From positions 62,001 through 126,000 of the forward strand of contig NW_026252123.1 of NCBI RefSeq assembly GCF_025399195.1: a stretch of 64,000 nt of DNA. The letters are read 5' to 3'. The notes under the pieces are model-generated. The model did no database searches and was not told the DNA's origin. It worked only from the letters and a program-made list of their open reading frames with translations. The position numbers and the translations under genes were made by a program. Below are positions 1 through 10,671 of the stretch, piece after piece (the first letter of the stretch is position 1; each line of letters opens with the position of its first letter). Origin of the DNA: Umbelopsis ramanniana AG (lineage: Eukaryota; Mucoromycota; Umbelopsidomycetes; Umbelopsidales; Umbelopsidaceae).

Positions 1-338
1 TGGTCATAACAAATGGCACTGTCTTCGCTATTGACCAATGAAAAGTGTTAGTTGTGCCTATTCCCATGAATCCGATGCATTCACCCTTCAATTTAATAGC
101 TGCAAGGCAATGTGAAGCTAAAGACATGTTCATAACCAGGCTTTCTTGTAATTCTCGGATTGGGGTCCGATAGGGTACATTCGCTATCTGATTTGCCAAT
201 TACAAATTGTACTTCCCGAAGTACTTCGGGTATAATCGCTGGGGAAAGGAATCTCCGCTTCCAGAGTCAAGTTTTATCAGTTCGCATACGGATTGACCCT
301 CCGCGGGTTTGTTGATCAGAAAACCAATTCTTCAAGTA
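1..338. other. Upstream region of the NiCoT gene
   Basis: No gene is seen here. The stretch is the 5' flank of the nickel/cobalt transporter gene. Its one notable element is a perfect 16-bp palindrome at 215-230, listed separately. The region could also hold the tail of a gene lying left of the window, but no reading frame supports that. Confidence 0.5.
215..230. promoter_or_regulatory. Perfect 16-bp palindrome upstream of NiCoT
   Basis: CCCGAAGTACTTCGGG is its own reverse complement and lies about 109 bp before the NiCoT start codon. Its length and position suit a dimeric transcription factor site, possibly metal responsive given the downstream gene. That role is inference; no known motif was matched. 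Confidence 0.35.
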
Positions 339-1803
339 ATGTCTGGAACAGTGAAGGATGCTTCGAATTCAACTGCCATTAACATGGCCCAAGCTCCCAT
401 AGAAGACGTAGACCGATGTGAGAAACAATACCCTAGCTGGCTCCTTAAAGTCGCGCCACGAACGTCTATGCTTTTCCGTCTATTCCTAGGACCTGACCCA
501 CTGAAAGTTCGCAAAAAAATATGTATCATGACTTTGATTGTTGTTCTGTTCAATGTGTCGGTATGGGTAGCAGCTGCTATCATTTTCCGGTCGTATCCCG
601 GTTTAATTGGTATCGCTGCATTAGCCTACACCCTCGGACTTAGGCACGCCGTTGATGCAGGTAAGAAATATAATTGGTTTCTTAGCCATATAAAATTTTT
701 TTGACAAAGTCCCAAAGAAATCTGACCTTTCTATCCTCTGCAAACTCAGATCACATATCTGCTATTGATAATGTCACTCGAAAACTGCTTGGTGATGGAC
801 AGCGGCCAGTCTCGGTTGGTTTTTTCTTTTCGCTTGGCCATTCGACCATTGTCATTGTGACCTGTATTGTGGTGGCCGCTACGGCGAACGCAGTGGCACA
901 AGGAGTTCAAAACTTTAGTGACATCGGATCATTGATCGGAACGTCGGTCTCTATCACATTCTTGTTTCTCATCGGTGTGCTTAACGTGATTGTTCTGGTC
1001 GGGATCTGTCGGGCACTACGTCGCGTGAAACGTGAAGGTGTTTATACCGAGTTGGATATTGAGGCTTATCTTGCACGAAAAGGTTTACTAGGAAGATTCT
1101 TTTGGCCCATCTTCAAGTTCATCAATCGAGGCTGGAAAATGTATCCACTTGGTCTGCTATTTGGTCTTGGATTCGACACTTCAACTGAAATCGCCTTGCT
1201 CAGTATCACAGCCATTCAGGGGGCCAATGGCATGCCAATTTTCCATATTCTGATTCTTCCATTTCTCTTTACTGCCGGTAAGTTATTGAAGCAGTATGGG
1301 ACACCTGTGAATTGGATCGTCTGACTAAACATTACATTTTTCTAGGTATGTCGCTCATTGATACTCTAGATGGCATGTTGATGCTGTTTGCTTATAGCTG
1401 GTCCTATATCAATCCAATCCGCAAGATGTACTATAATATCGTCATTACCACCATCAGTGTGACAGTGGCTTTCCTTGTTGCTCTTATCGAAATGTTTGCT
1501 CTCATTGGTGAGCGACTAGAGCTCGAGGGAGGATTTTGGACCTTTATAGCTACTTTGAGTGATAACTTTGGTATCATTGGTTATGTCATTATTGGAGCTT
1601 TCGTACTGGCTTGGATCATCAGTGCTGTGGTCTATAGGTTGTCTGGATATCACAAGCTGGAGAAAGAGTTCGACGAAAGAGAAAAGGAAGGAAAGGAAAT
1701 GGAGGTAGAAGTTGTAGAAGGAACCGAGGATCAAGTTCTCAGCGAGAAACCTCTAGAGAAAGAAGAAGCCAACATAGGTCTACCTACCACAGAGATACGA
1801 TAA
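339..1803 (+). CDS. Nickel/cobalt transporter, NiCoT (NicO) family
   Basis: A polytopic permease that imports Ni2+ or Co2+, normally at the plasma membrane, to feed enzymes such as urease. Exons 339-660, 750-1277 and 1346-1803 give 435 residues. The family signatures are rebuilt exactly across the splice sites: RHAVDADHISAIDN over intron 1, then FFFSLGHSTIV, LGFDTSTE, and LPFLFTAGMSLIDTLDG over intron 2. These His/Asp motifs line the metal path in characterised NiCoTs. About eight membrane helices are visible, and the C-terminal tail is acidic and Lys/Glu rich. The ATG at 339 is the first in frame. The gene converges on the GPCR gene, 240 bp away. Whether Ni or Co is preferred cannot be read from sequence. 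Confidence 0.95.
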
Positions 1804-2043
1804 TCCTTTGTACATAATTTTGTTATTACAAATTGTTGATAGTATCATGCACTCTCGTAATAAACATAGTATACACCTGTTATGATTTTAACACCTTTTG
1901 CTCTGACTCTACAATTTTATTATGTTTTACAATTCAGATATAAAGTATGTAACAATTTGATAACCAGAGGGCATGTCTGAAAACCTGGGTAGTTTCCAAA
2001 TCCATCCTTTCAGCATTTCATACCCAGTGTTTCTAAAAGAGTT

Positions 2044-5000
2044 TCACTTGGGTACGTCTTTAGGATGCAGTTGCTCAGGACCAGGAAAGCGCTCAAGTGA
2101 CAGATCGGTGCAGTCGTGAAATTGTATCATCTCTAAACTGGTGCTACGTCTTCTTCGAGCGGTGGAGGGTGCGATACCGACGGTATCATCATATCGCCCC
2201 GGCAACTGGAGATAACTACTTGTGTGAGCTTCCGTAACTTCCATATCCAGCGAAATCATTGTTCTACCGCTGCACAGCGTTGCCTCACTGTTTTGACGAT
2301 CGAGTAGCCGATGTTGTGACATATGTGAGTCTGACTGATCACTGTTGTTACGAACCATATGGTGTTTCAAAAGCTCCAAGCTTTCCTGGCGCTGAATTCC
2401 CTTTGTCAAGTTTTTGTTCTCCTCACCGTCGCCGTGCCAGAAGTAACGTCGCCATACTTCAAGCGAATTCAAATCTCTCACTTGAATATGTATGTCAGTA
2501 GACCCAGTACCATGGACTTTTAGAATATAAGCTTCCGGCTGAGACGAATAGATGGAAACTTGAGAATATGCAAAAACTTGACCTCGATTTGTCAAATGCT
2601 GATAAACAGGGAAAGGTAAAGGTAGTTAGTCAAATGTTGTCATGCCGAGATTTCAAGACTGTTATCTTCTTCTTTCTTGGCATATCTTATGCACTTACTG
2701 AAAAATGTGAAAAGTATCTGCTGGAAGGGAACACCATGATGTCTTGCATTTCCCAATGAGCAAGAAACTGTATGTACTTGTTTACACGTCTCAGTGGTAG
2801 CGTTCCTTCGTGCACTTCGATAAAGCCTTGTATCGTATTTCCATTACCATCGAAATGTGTACTTCCTATGCTACTTTTTCGAAGCTCAAGATGGACAGGT
2901 TCGCTTGCCAGTATCTGTTCCAAGCTGAATAGCTCACCCTCCTCGCCTGGATGCTGCAAAGAATGATCCGACTGAAACGCGGATAAATTGGCTTGCGTAC
3001 GCTTCCATTCGTCCTCAGAATATAACTCTTTTCGCCGCGAACTACTTGTATTGCTGTTTGTTTGATTGCTGGAGTTTGATTCTTCATGATCTCTAAAAAA
3101 TGCCCACACTTTTGGCAAGAACAAGATATACAAAGAAACTGTGGTCCCCCATAGGATTGTTATGACAGTAACATAGTAGCGAGTGATGAAATCGGCTGTA
3201 GGAAGGAAGAAAACAATGAATCCGATGAGTCCGGCGAATAATATATTGCTGGAATGGACAAAGTCAATGTAAGAAACACATTTCACAATTTCCCAGCTCC
3301 TGCATCGGTTGTCAACTTTTCACTTACTACACACACATTCCTATCTGTTTTGTTTCGCTATATTTTGAATACGATGCTCCAACACGCCGGGTTTTGATGG
3401 CCAAAAATATAGCAAACGCCAGGAGACCTATGGAGTATGTGGCTATCAAAGCCATGAATGCTGTTTTCGATGGATGTTCATAGGCGCATATGACATAGTA
3501 GGTTGATCGTGATAAGTTGACGTTGATTGGCGTGACCGTGGCCAGACCTAGCCAAAGTGCTAACAATACCTGCGGTTTCGTTAGTGACAAATAACTTTAT
3601 AATCCAGCAGCAATAATATTTTCTTTTACTCACAGCCTGAACAACAATGATAACGGCAGAAGCTTTAAAAAGCTGCAGGTCTGTCACAATGGTTCGAGTG
3701 ATAAAGATATTATTGAAAATCCGAAAGATGCGATAGTTCTTTGTCACCATATTTCTATCAAGGAACCAGGTCAGTCATTTTTACGCATTGGCTAGTGGTT
3801 GTAGAATCTTTCTTCTTACCCCATTATCAGGCAGTAGCCCAGATGAAATGCAGTGGGCATAACATAACAGCTTGTGACGGATGGTTCCTGAACCATGAGG
3901 ACAAGTGCCGTATATGAAAGAATGAACCCCAGGAGCTCCAACGTGCAGAACATTGGACTAAGGGTGAAAAGATATGTTAGCACATTCTATCATACTAATG
4001 CACATAATAAAAAAAATCTCTGTGAATGTCACACCTCGATGCCTTGAAGATCTGTCTCTTACGGAAAATGGTGACAAGTATCATGGTTGCGAACGAGAAT
4101 AGTATTCCCCAACCCGACACAGTCATGACCACAAGAGATATCGGTGAGTTATTTTTGGGATCAATTGAGGTTCTCGGTGGAGCATCCAACGGTTGCTGTA
4201 GTAGCCAAGATTCTTTAATATACTTGTGAGTTTGTATCTGGCATGGCCTGCATACTTACATTTGGTGTTCCATCGTGGAATAGGATAGGTGCTGTGATAT
4301 TCAGTCCGCTACTAGAACTGGATCCAACTATGGTACTTTGTCCATTTTGCATGTTGTATATCAAAAAGTTTCTGCCATCAATTAGTTAGCTTCAATAAGT
4401 TGGAACTTGCTAATCATAATATTGGCGGCACGTCAACGCTCACTTACCCAGAAGTCACATCTCCGTTGGAATCAATTTGCATCGGACCTTGCGGACCGAT
4501 GAAGGAGGTGTTGAATGTTAATGGGGTCATGTACTGCCCTAGTCGTCCACTCGCCAGATCTACCAGGGATTGGCTTATAGGAGTAGTGGTGTTGTGTATA
4601 GTATTATTGAAGCCCATAGCCATCATCATCAAACAAGAGTATGCCAGTCTAAAAATGGTTCATCAACTCATGTAGTACGTCGCATAGCTCGTTCCTTAGC
4701 ACCTACCCTTCATTACCAATAGTATTATGAACTCCAGCCAGTGGGTAGCTATTTGAGTGAATAAATTTTTTAGTCTCGCTCTATTTGGGTGGGCAGATGA
4801 GATACAAGAGCAAAAAATTACTCTGTCGAATCCAGTCGACTCCATTTGTCTAGAAAATTTTCATATGGTGGATAACCTTGTAGATCCAGCCATATATCAA
4901 AGGAAATCATTCCATTGTAAGTCTTATTAAAGTCTATAGGTGTTACATTGTCGGTCAGGCGGGCGGCTAATGATATGGCGCTGGCGTTTTGTGGTGCGGG

Positions 5001-6164
5001 AGAAATCGTGCCGTTTTTACGAAGCGCTATAAGATTATTAAATCTTTGGGTGGCGGAATACAGGTCGTCATTCACTGACCCAATAGTGATCCAAACAAAT
5101 TCATCATTGACGTATCCCATGTTGGCTGCAACGGTCAACAAAGACACTTGATCAGGTGTGTCTGCTGCGACGATGACAATGCGTGCACCGGTTTCGGCAA
5201 ATTGTTGTAGAACACTCATGACGTTGGAATGTCCTCCGCCAGAACGAAAGGCTTGATACGTAAGAACTCGTACATTGCTTGTTCGAGATTTCATGATAGC
5301 ATGCTCTGATACTGCTGAAACCATCAGTCATGTATTCACATCCTTTACAATTTCATAAGGTATACTAACATTGTTGTCCAAAGGCATCGTCTGAAAACAA
5401 AATGCCTACTCTGCACCAGTTCTGGCTTGCGACGAATGATAATATAACGTCAATGTACACTAGATCGGTCGGTATGGTACGAAAAAAATATTTGTATTGA
5501 CTCTTGTCGGATAAAGAAGCTGTAAATAAAGATCATCAGTACAGCTCTGCTTATGATGTGGCTCAGTGAACGGTTACCTACTTGCTCCAGCAGAAAAAGA
5601 ACACTGCGGAATTTGAAGAGTACTAGTCATCAAACCAGACAGCGAAGTCCATGACGATGAAATGTCGCCTATAACACCGATGACGCCTTGCTGTATCAAA
5701 GTAACGGCTGAATACACTGCTTCAGTAATGGCGATTTGGCCGCTGGCATTTGCGGGGTAAGAGTCTTTTTCGACCAAGGTAATGTAGGCTCCAGGTATCA
5801 ATTGTTGTGAATTTATTTCGGCGGCGGCCATTCGTATGGCTGACATTCCGCTAAAAGGTGGAGAACAAATGAAAAGACAACACTTAACATGAAGCAGTAA
5901 CAAATGTTTCTTCATCAAACAAAAACATAAAAATCACAGTTGCTAGCATCTTCAAATGCTACCAGGATTTATTGTTCTTTACCTAATGGTTATGGTTTTC
6001 GTCCACTCATCGTCAACTTGTTGAAACGGTAACAACACACCAATTTTGAGCTCAACTTTTCCGGCTGTGTCCACAGGTCGAATTTCAGTTGTTTGATTGA
6101 CTGTTAAACTAACAACAGTTGTATTATCGTGAGACAGCTGTGAACTGATAATGCCATCTGCCAT
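2044..6164 (-). CDS. Class C (GABA-B-like) G-protein-coupled receptor
   Basis: A receptor with a periplasmic-binding-like ligand domain and seven membrane helices, expected at the plasma membrane and signalling through G proteins. Thirteen exons: 6164-5983, 5850-5582, 5519-5370, 5314-4822, 4748-4707, 4648-4448, 4371-4260, 4222-4035, 3957-3820, 3754-3634, 3569-3328, 3248-2699, 2598-2044; 1080 residues. An ANF-receptor Venus-flytrap region covers roughly residues 35-430 (MAAAEIN; IGDISSSWT). Helix 1 begins near residue 512 and helix 7 ends near 760. The intracellular loop KNYRIFRIFNN resembles the GABA-B KTYRIFRIF motif. A polar cytoplasmic tail of about 315 residues follows. No signal peptide is visible after the ATG at 6164, and an in-frame stop lies just upstream, so a short 5' exon may be missing. 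The ligand is unknown. Confidence 0.9.
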
Positions 6165-8065
6165 CGACTATGGTATAAGGAGTGTGAACAGGGAAGACCT
6201 TTAGCAAATCAGGCGGTCGCCAACTCGTGTTCTCAACTTTCTAATTATGAAGGTCAATATGCAAATTAACAAGCCTGGGTAGAAATACCAGTTTTTTGTT
6301 TCCATTCACCAAATAAAATAAAAAAAAAAATTGAGGGCTCTCCCTACGTTTCACGGATACGAAAAGGAGCACTATGGGATTGTCCCTTCGCTGACAATTA
6401 TGGGCTGGGCTCTTAGCTACGAGATCAGCATAACGAGTATATAGCAGCTTTGTGAGGTTCGTGAGCACTTCCCCCACGCATACAGATAGCACAGTGGATA
6501 CCAATGTAACATCGATATCGTGGAGCTTAACGATGACGTGTTAGTAATCATGGGTACTCAATTTGTTTGATATGTTCTATAGAGGCAGGCTAGGGGTGAG
6601 GAGTATCAATAGCTAGCTTATAGCCTGGTATAGGGATTATCAAGGGGTTGTGTCTTAAAAAATTTTGCACTAGGGTGAGCAGAGGGTTATGTTTGTCCAA
6701 CAACGGATGTAAGCGCAACATATCTGAGGCAAGACGGCTTGCCTGTTTGAACTGTGCTTTACCTCGTAAGCTGTACCTATATTTTCCATATTTTGCAGTG
6801 CATTATATCCCATACTGCCATGACGTACAACTTATTGTCACTGACAGTTTATTTCCCAATGCAAATACTAGCTGTAGATTCAAACATTGCCCTCTATCGT
6901 GTTCAGTTCAGGTCAAGTGCTAAATACGAGCATGATAAATGCATAGATTCAAAGCTTGTATCGAACTCTCCCGGCTTGTATCACCGAATAATTGATAATA
7001 AAGTATTGCGTCAATTCACTTATCCACCCCCACGTTTAAGATAAGTGGTACCACCAGGAGTCGATATAAGGCTTAAATTGTTAGTAACCAACGATCTGCC
7101 GGAGTCTCAACTGCAGCTGGTTGGTCGTCGGTGGTTAACGACCTTTACCTCGGAAGAGTGTCTACTTCCCCATCTCCCGGTAATAACATGGTTACTAAAA
7201 TAAGGATTGAGACGCCAACATGAGATATACTGGCATATCAATGCTGAGCTAAAACGTAGTGTGTCAATGGCAACGCTGAAAAGAGAACGTGGCTTACGGT
7301 ATGCTAGGCAACTTGCTAAAGATAAACCAACGGGTTTTTCATCAAGTGACTTCATAAGCGATTTTCGCGAGCTTCGAGACGGCTTCATGAAGATAAGCCG
7401 TAAAGGGTGCCAGTAGGACATAGCCTATCTATTGCGCTACAAACTTTATGACCAGGAAAGCCGAAGCCCGGATATTCGTTTGTGTTCGCTGCCGCTAGCC
7501 TGGTGTAACACTGATCCTACTTGATCATCCATGGCTGAGTACCAGATTCTTTTAATGAAAGGTTCTGCAGGATGTAAAGCAAGCCCTTATGGGGGCCACA
7601 GATGCCAAGAATCATGATGCTAACAAACTAATGATTGTTGAACAACACTATTTTCTCATTCATAATGACTTTGAATATGCCTAAAGCCATATTCCGTCAC
7701 TATTATGTTCCTCCAAAATGTCATATAATAAACTTAAATTCTCGGGCAGACAAGAGATAACACCTCAATTACTGTATTCCGCAAACCTTCGTCCTTTCTG
7801 TTGTCTAATGAATACCGACAGAAGATAAGGCTGGATTCCGCCTAATTTGATCTTCTCACAGTGGCAGGATGGCTGATTGTCACTAACAGAGTACACTGGC
7901 TGATAGGCATGATTTTGACATTACACATGTTGCCCCCCACACATTATCAGAGATACAGCTATCTAGAGATATGTCTTGACAAGATAAACAAATCTTATAA
8001 AAGGAGTATATTTCAAACGGATGAAATGAATTTCAAGACGCTATACTATAGCAATCACTTTTAAT
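6165..8065. other. Gene-poor 1.9-kb intergenic region
   Basis: This separates the 5' end of the GPCR gene from the oxidase gene, so it holds two promoters. No intact gene is recognised. On the plus strand, 7207-7416 is an open frame of 69 codons, and about 7560-7681 reads through a stretch with protein-like composition (MIVEQHYFLIHNDFEYA, then a stop). Both are isolated and may be decayed coding sequence. No terminal repeats or recognisable transposon domain were found. Confidence 0.4.
7996..8003 (+). promoter_or_regulatory. TATA box of the amine oxidase gene
   Basis: TATAAAAG lies about 63-70 bp before the ATG at 8066, with an A/T-rich leader between them. Position and sequence match a canonical RNA polymerase II TATA element for a highly expressed secreted enzyme. 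Confidence 0.6.
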
Positions 8066-10452
8066 ATGGTCCATAAAGCAGCCTCTCTGTTCCTCTTAGC
8101 GGCATCTGCTCTGCAGGCTCTTGCATACCCAGCCACAAGCTCCTCGGTTCAACTCAATATCAACACACCTCTTCAAGCCGATTCTTTGCTCAACATCCAT
8201 TTGGATTATGCTCCTAAGGCTTCTGCTGAGGACCTCACTATCACCCTTGCCTCCTGTGACAGTGATACTGCTACTCATAAAGTCGGTACCGTCAATGTGA
8301 CTGCTGACTATCAGCCAAAGAAATTGATTTGGCATGTACCTGCCGATGTCCATGGCTCCGAGTTCTGTTTCCAGGCCTGGTCAGGATCTACACTTGTTGG
8401 TCAAAGTGAGCCCCTGGTTGGCACCAAAAAGGTGTCCAAGAGGGGACACCCCGAAATGGCTGGCATGTTCTTCGATGCCGTCGAATATCATAAGAAGAAT
8501 CTCGCTAAGCGTAAGACAGTCGCTGCTAAGGACAAGAAAGATATCAGTAAGTTAGGAATTACTCCAACAGCAGAAATCAACCGTAGTGTTTGTGGTGTCT
8601 GACCCATAAGTTTTAATTATAATATAGAAATTGGTATCGTTGGAGCTGGTATGTCTGGTCTTTTTAGTGGCTACCTGCTTGACTCCGCTGGCTTCCACAA
8701 CTACGAAATCATTGAAGCCAACGACAGACTCGGAGGGTATGTACCTAAAATCGCTTACTATACGTTTTTGACATGTATCCTCATAGTGTATTCCATTTAG
8801 CCGTGTTCATACTGCATACTTTGGCAAACCTAGTGACTACACTTACCAGGAAATGGGTCCCATGCGCTTCCCCATCGAATGGGTTTACGAAAACAAGACT
8901 CTCCCTGTCAAGGATCATCAAATTGTGTTCCAACTGGCTGGCGAGCTTAACAAGCTCAACAAGAAAAGCTATGCCGTTGAGTTTATTGAGTGGTTTCAAT
9001 CTAATCCCAAGTATGTCTTTGTTTGATATACAAAAAATTGTCAAATCATGTTGCTAATTAGCTTGTTATTTATCAGCAACTTGCTGTACTACAATGGTAA
9101 GCGCCTTCCCAATGGCCTTGTTCCTACTGTCTCCGATGTAAGCGCCAACCCCAGCCTTACTGGAAATCCTTCTGACCTCGCTGATGAGAGCGATGCTGCT
9201 ACTGCACCCTACCTTACGGAGAAGTGGATGAAAGAGATTGGAGATGATATCTACAAGGCTCATGACGTATGTAACGATATGCATTGAAGCTTTTTATTTT
9301 CTATGTACTAAAGGAACTTTTCAACACTAGCATGCCCTCGAAGAAGGCCTCGATGACTGGTCTGAATGGGGTTATATCCACAACAAAATGGGTGCTAGCC
9401 TCAATGCTACTGAGTACTACACTGGTTAGTATTGTTTTGGTGCTTCTTTGTCCATGCATTCATGATATTAATAGAGAACCAAACAGGTGGTGATGCCGGT
9501 AGTCAAATTTTCGGAACCATGTATGACGACTTCACCTTCGCGTCTACCAAGTGGAGAACCATCGATGGCGGTTTGAACCGCTTGCCTCAAGCTTTCGGAC
9601 CTGTCCTTGGCGACAAGGTAACCTTTAACACGAAGGTCACCAAAATTTCTTATGACGGTGAAAAGGTTTCCCTGCAATGGAAGAAGAAGACATTCGATAC
9701 CAAGTATGAATCCAAGGAGTTTGAAAATGTCATCGTTGCCGTTCCCTTCTCCGTCGTCCGTACCTGGCACTTGCCTCGTGAGTAGCTTGTTGATATCCCA
9801 TTGTTTCAATCCTATTACTCGTTTTTTGCTCATTTCAATCTCTTGTAAAGAATTCTCATATACCCTGCGTAAGGCTATCAGAGAACTTGGTTACAGTCAG
9901 GCTTGCAAGGTCGCACTGGAATTCAAGACCAGATTCTGGGAACACGGTGACCGTCCTATTCATGGTGGCTGCTCTTCCACTGATCTTCCTGCCGGTAGTG
10001 TCTGTTACCCGTCCTACAAGATTGGTGCCAAGGGTAAAGGTGTCATGCTCTCCAACTATGCATCAGGAGACATGGGCTTGCGTCTTGCCTCCATGGAGGA
10101 AAAGGAACATGTTGCTCTTATTTTGGAAAACATGGTTGAGATGCACGGAGAGATTGCCAGAGACCAATATACCGGTAACTACAACCGCAGATGCTGGATT
10201 CTTGATGAATTCCAGTCCGGTTCATGGGCCCAACCTAGCTCTGGTCAACACAAATTGTTCATGCCTTCCTATTTCAACCTGGAGCACAACATTGCTTTCG
10301 TCGGTGAGCACACTGATGTCAAGCACGCCTGGATCTCCGCTGCATTGGAATCCTCTATTCGTGGTGTTGTCATGCTTCTCGTTGAACATGGCCATGTCGA
10401 CGAAGCCAAGGCAATCGTTGATAAGTGGAACGCCAAGTGGATGAAGATCTAA
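8066..10452 (+). CDS. Secreted FAD L-amino-acid/amine oxidase
   Basis: A flavin-dependent amine oxidoreductase, predicted to oxidise amino acids or amines extracellularly to oxo acids, ammonia and H2O2. Exons 8066-8546, 8628-8736, 8801-9010, 9077-9266, 9331-9424, 9487-9777 and 9851-10452; 658 residues. An N-terminal signal peptide (LFLLAASALQALAYP) is followed by about 110 residues of beta-rich sequence with two cysteines, then a dibasic KRG site near residue 126. The FAD-binding fold starts only at about residue 161 (KIGIVGAGMSG), completed by IIEANDRLGGRVHT over the next intron. The C-terminus carries the family's GEHTDVKHAWISAALES flavin-contact motif. The N-terminal extension is unusual for this family and may be a propeptide or binding domain. 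Substrate specificity is not readable. Confidence 0.9.
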
Positions 10453-10671
10453 ATGTTAGCTCGTTGTAATTTTATAGAAATAAACGTCTCGCTAGTTTCG
10501 AGAACGTGGTGGTACCAGTTTACTCTCTAATCTTTTTAAATGCTACGCCTTGAGCTAACTATGCCAGCCTGATGGTTTTTATACGATGAGAACGTGTTCA
10601 TGCCAGGTTTATTGTGAATGAATGTATTATATTGTGGGTACAGCAGATGAATGAGTTGTCTATGAAAGCTA

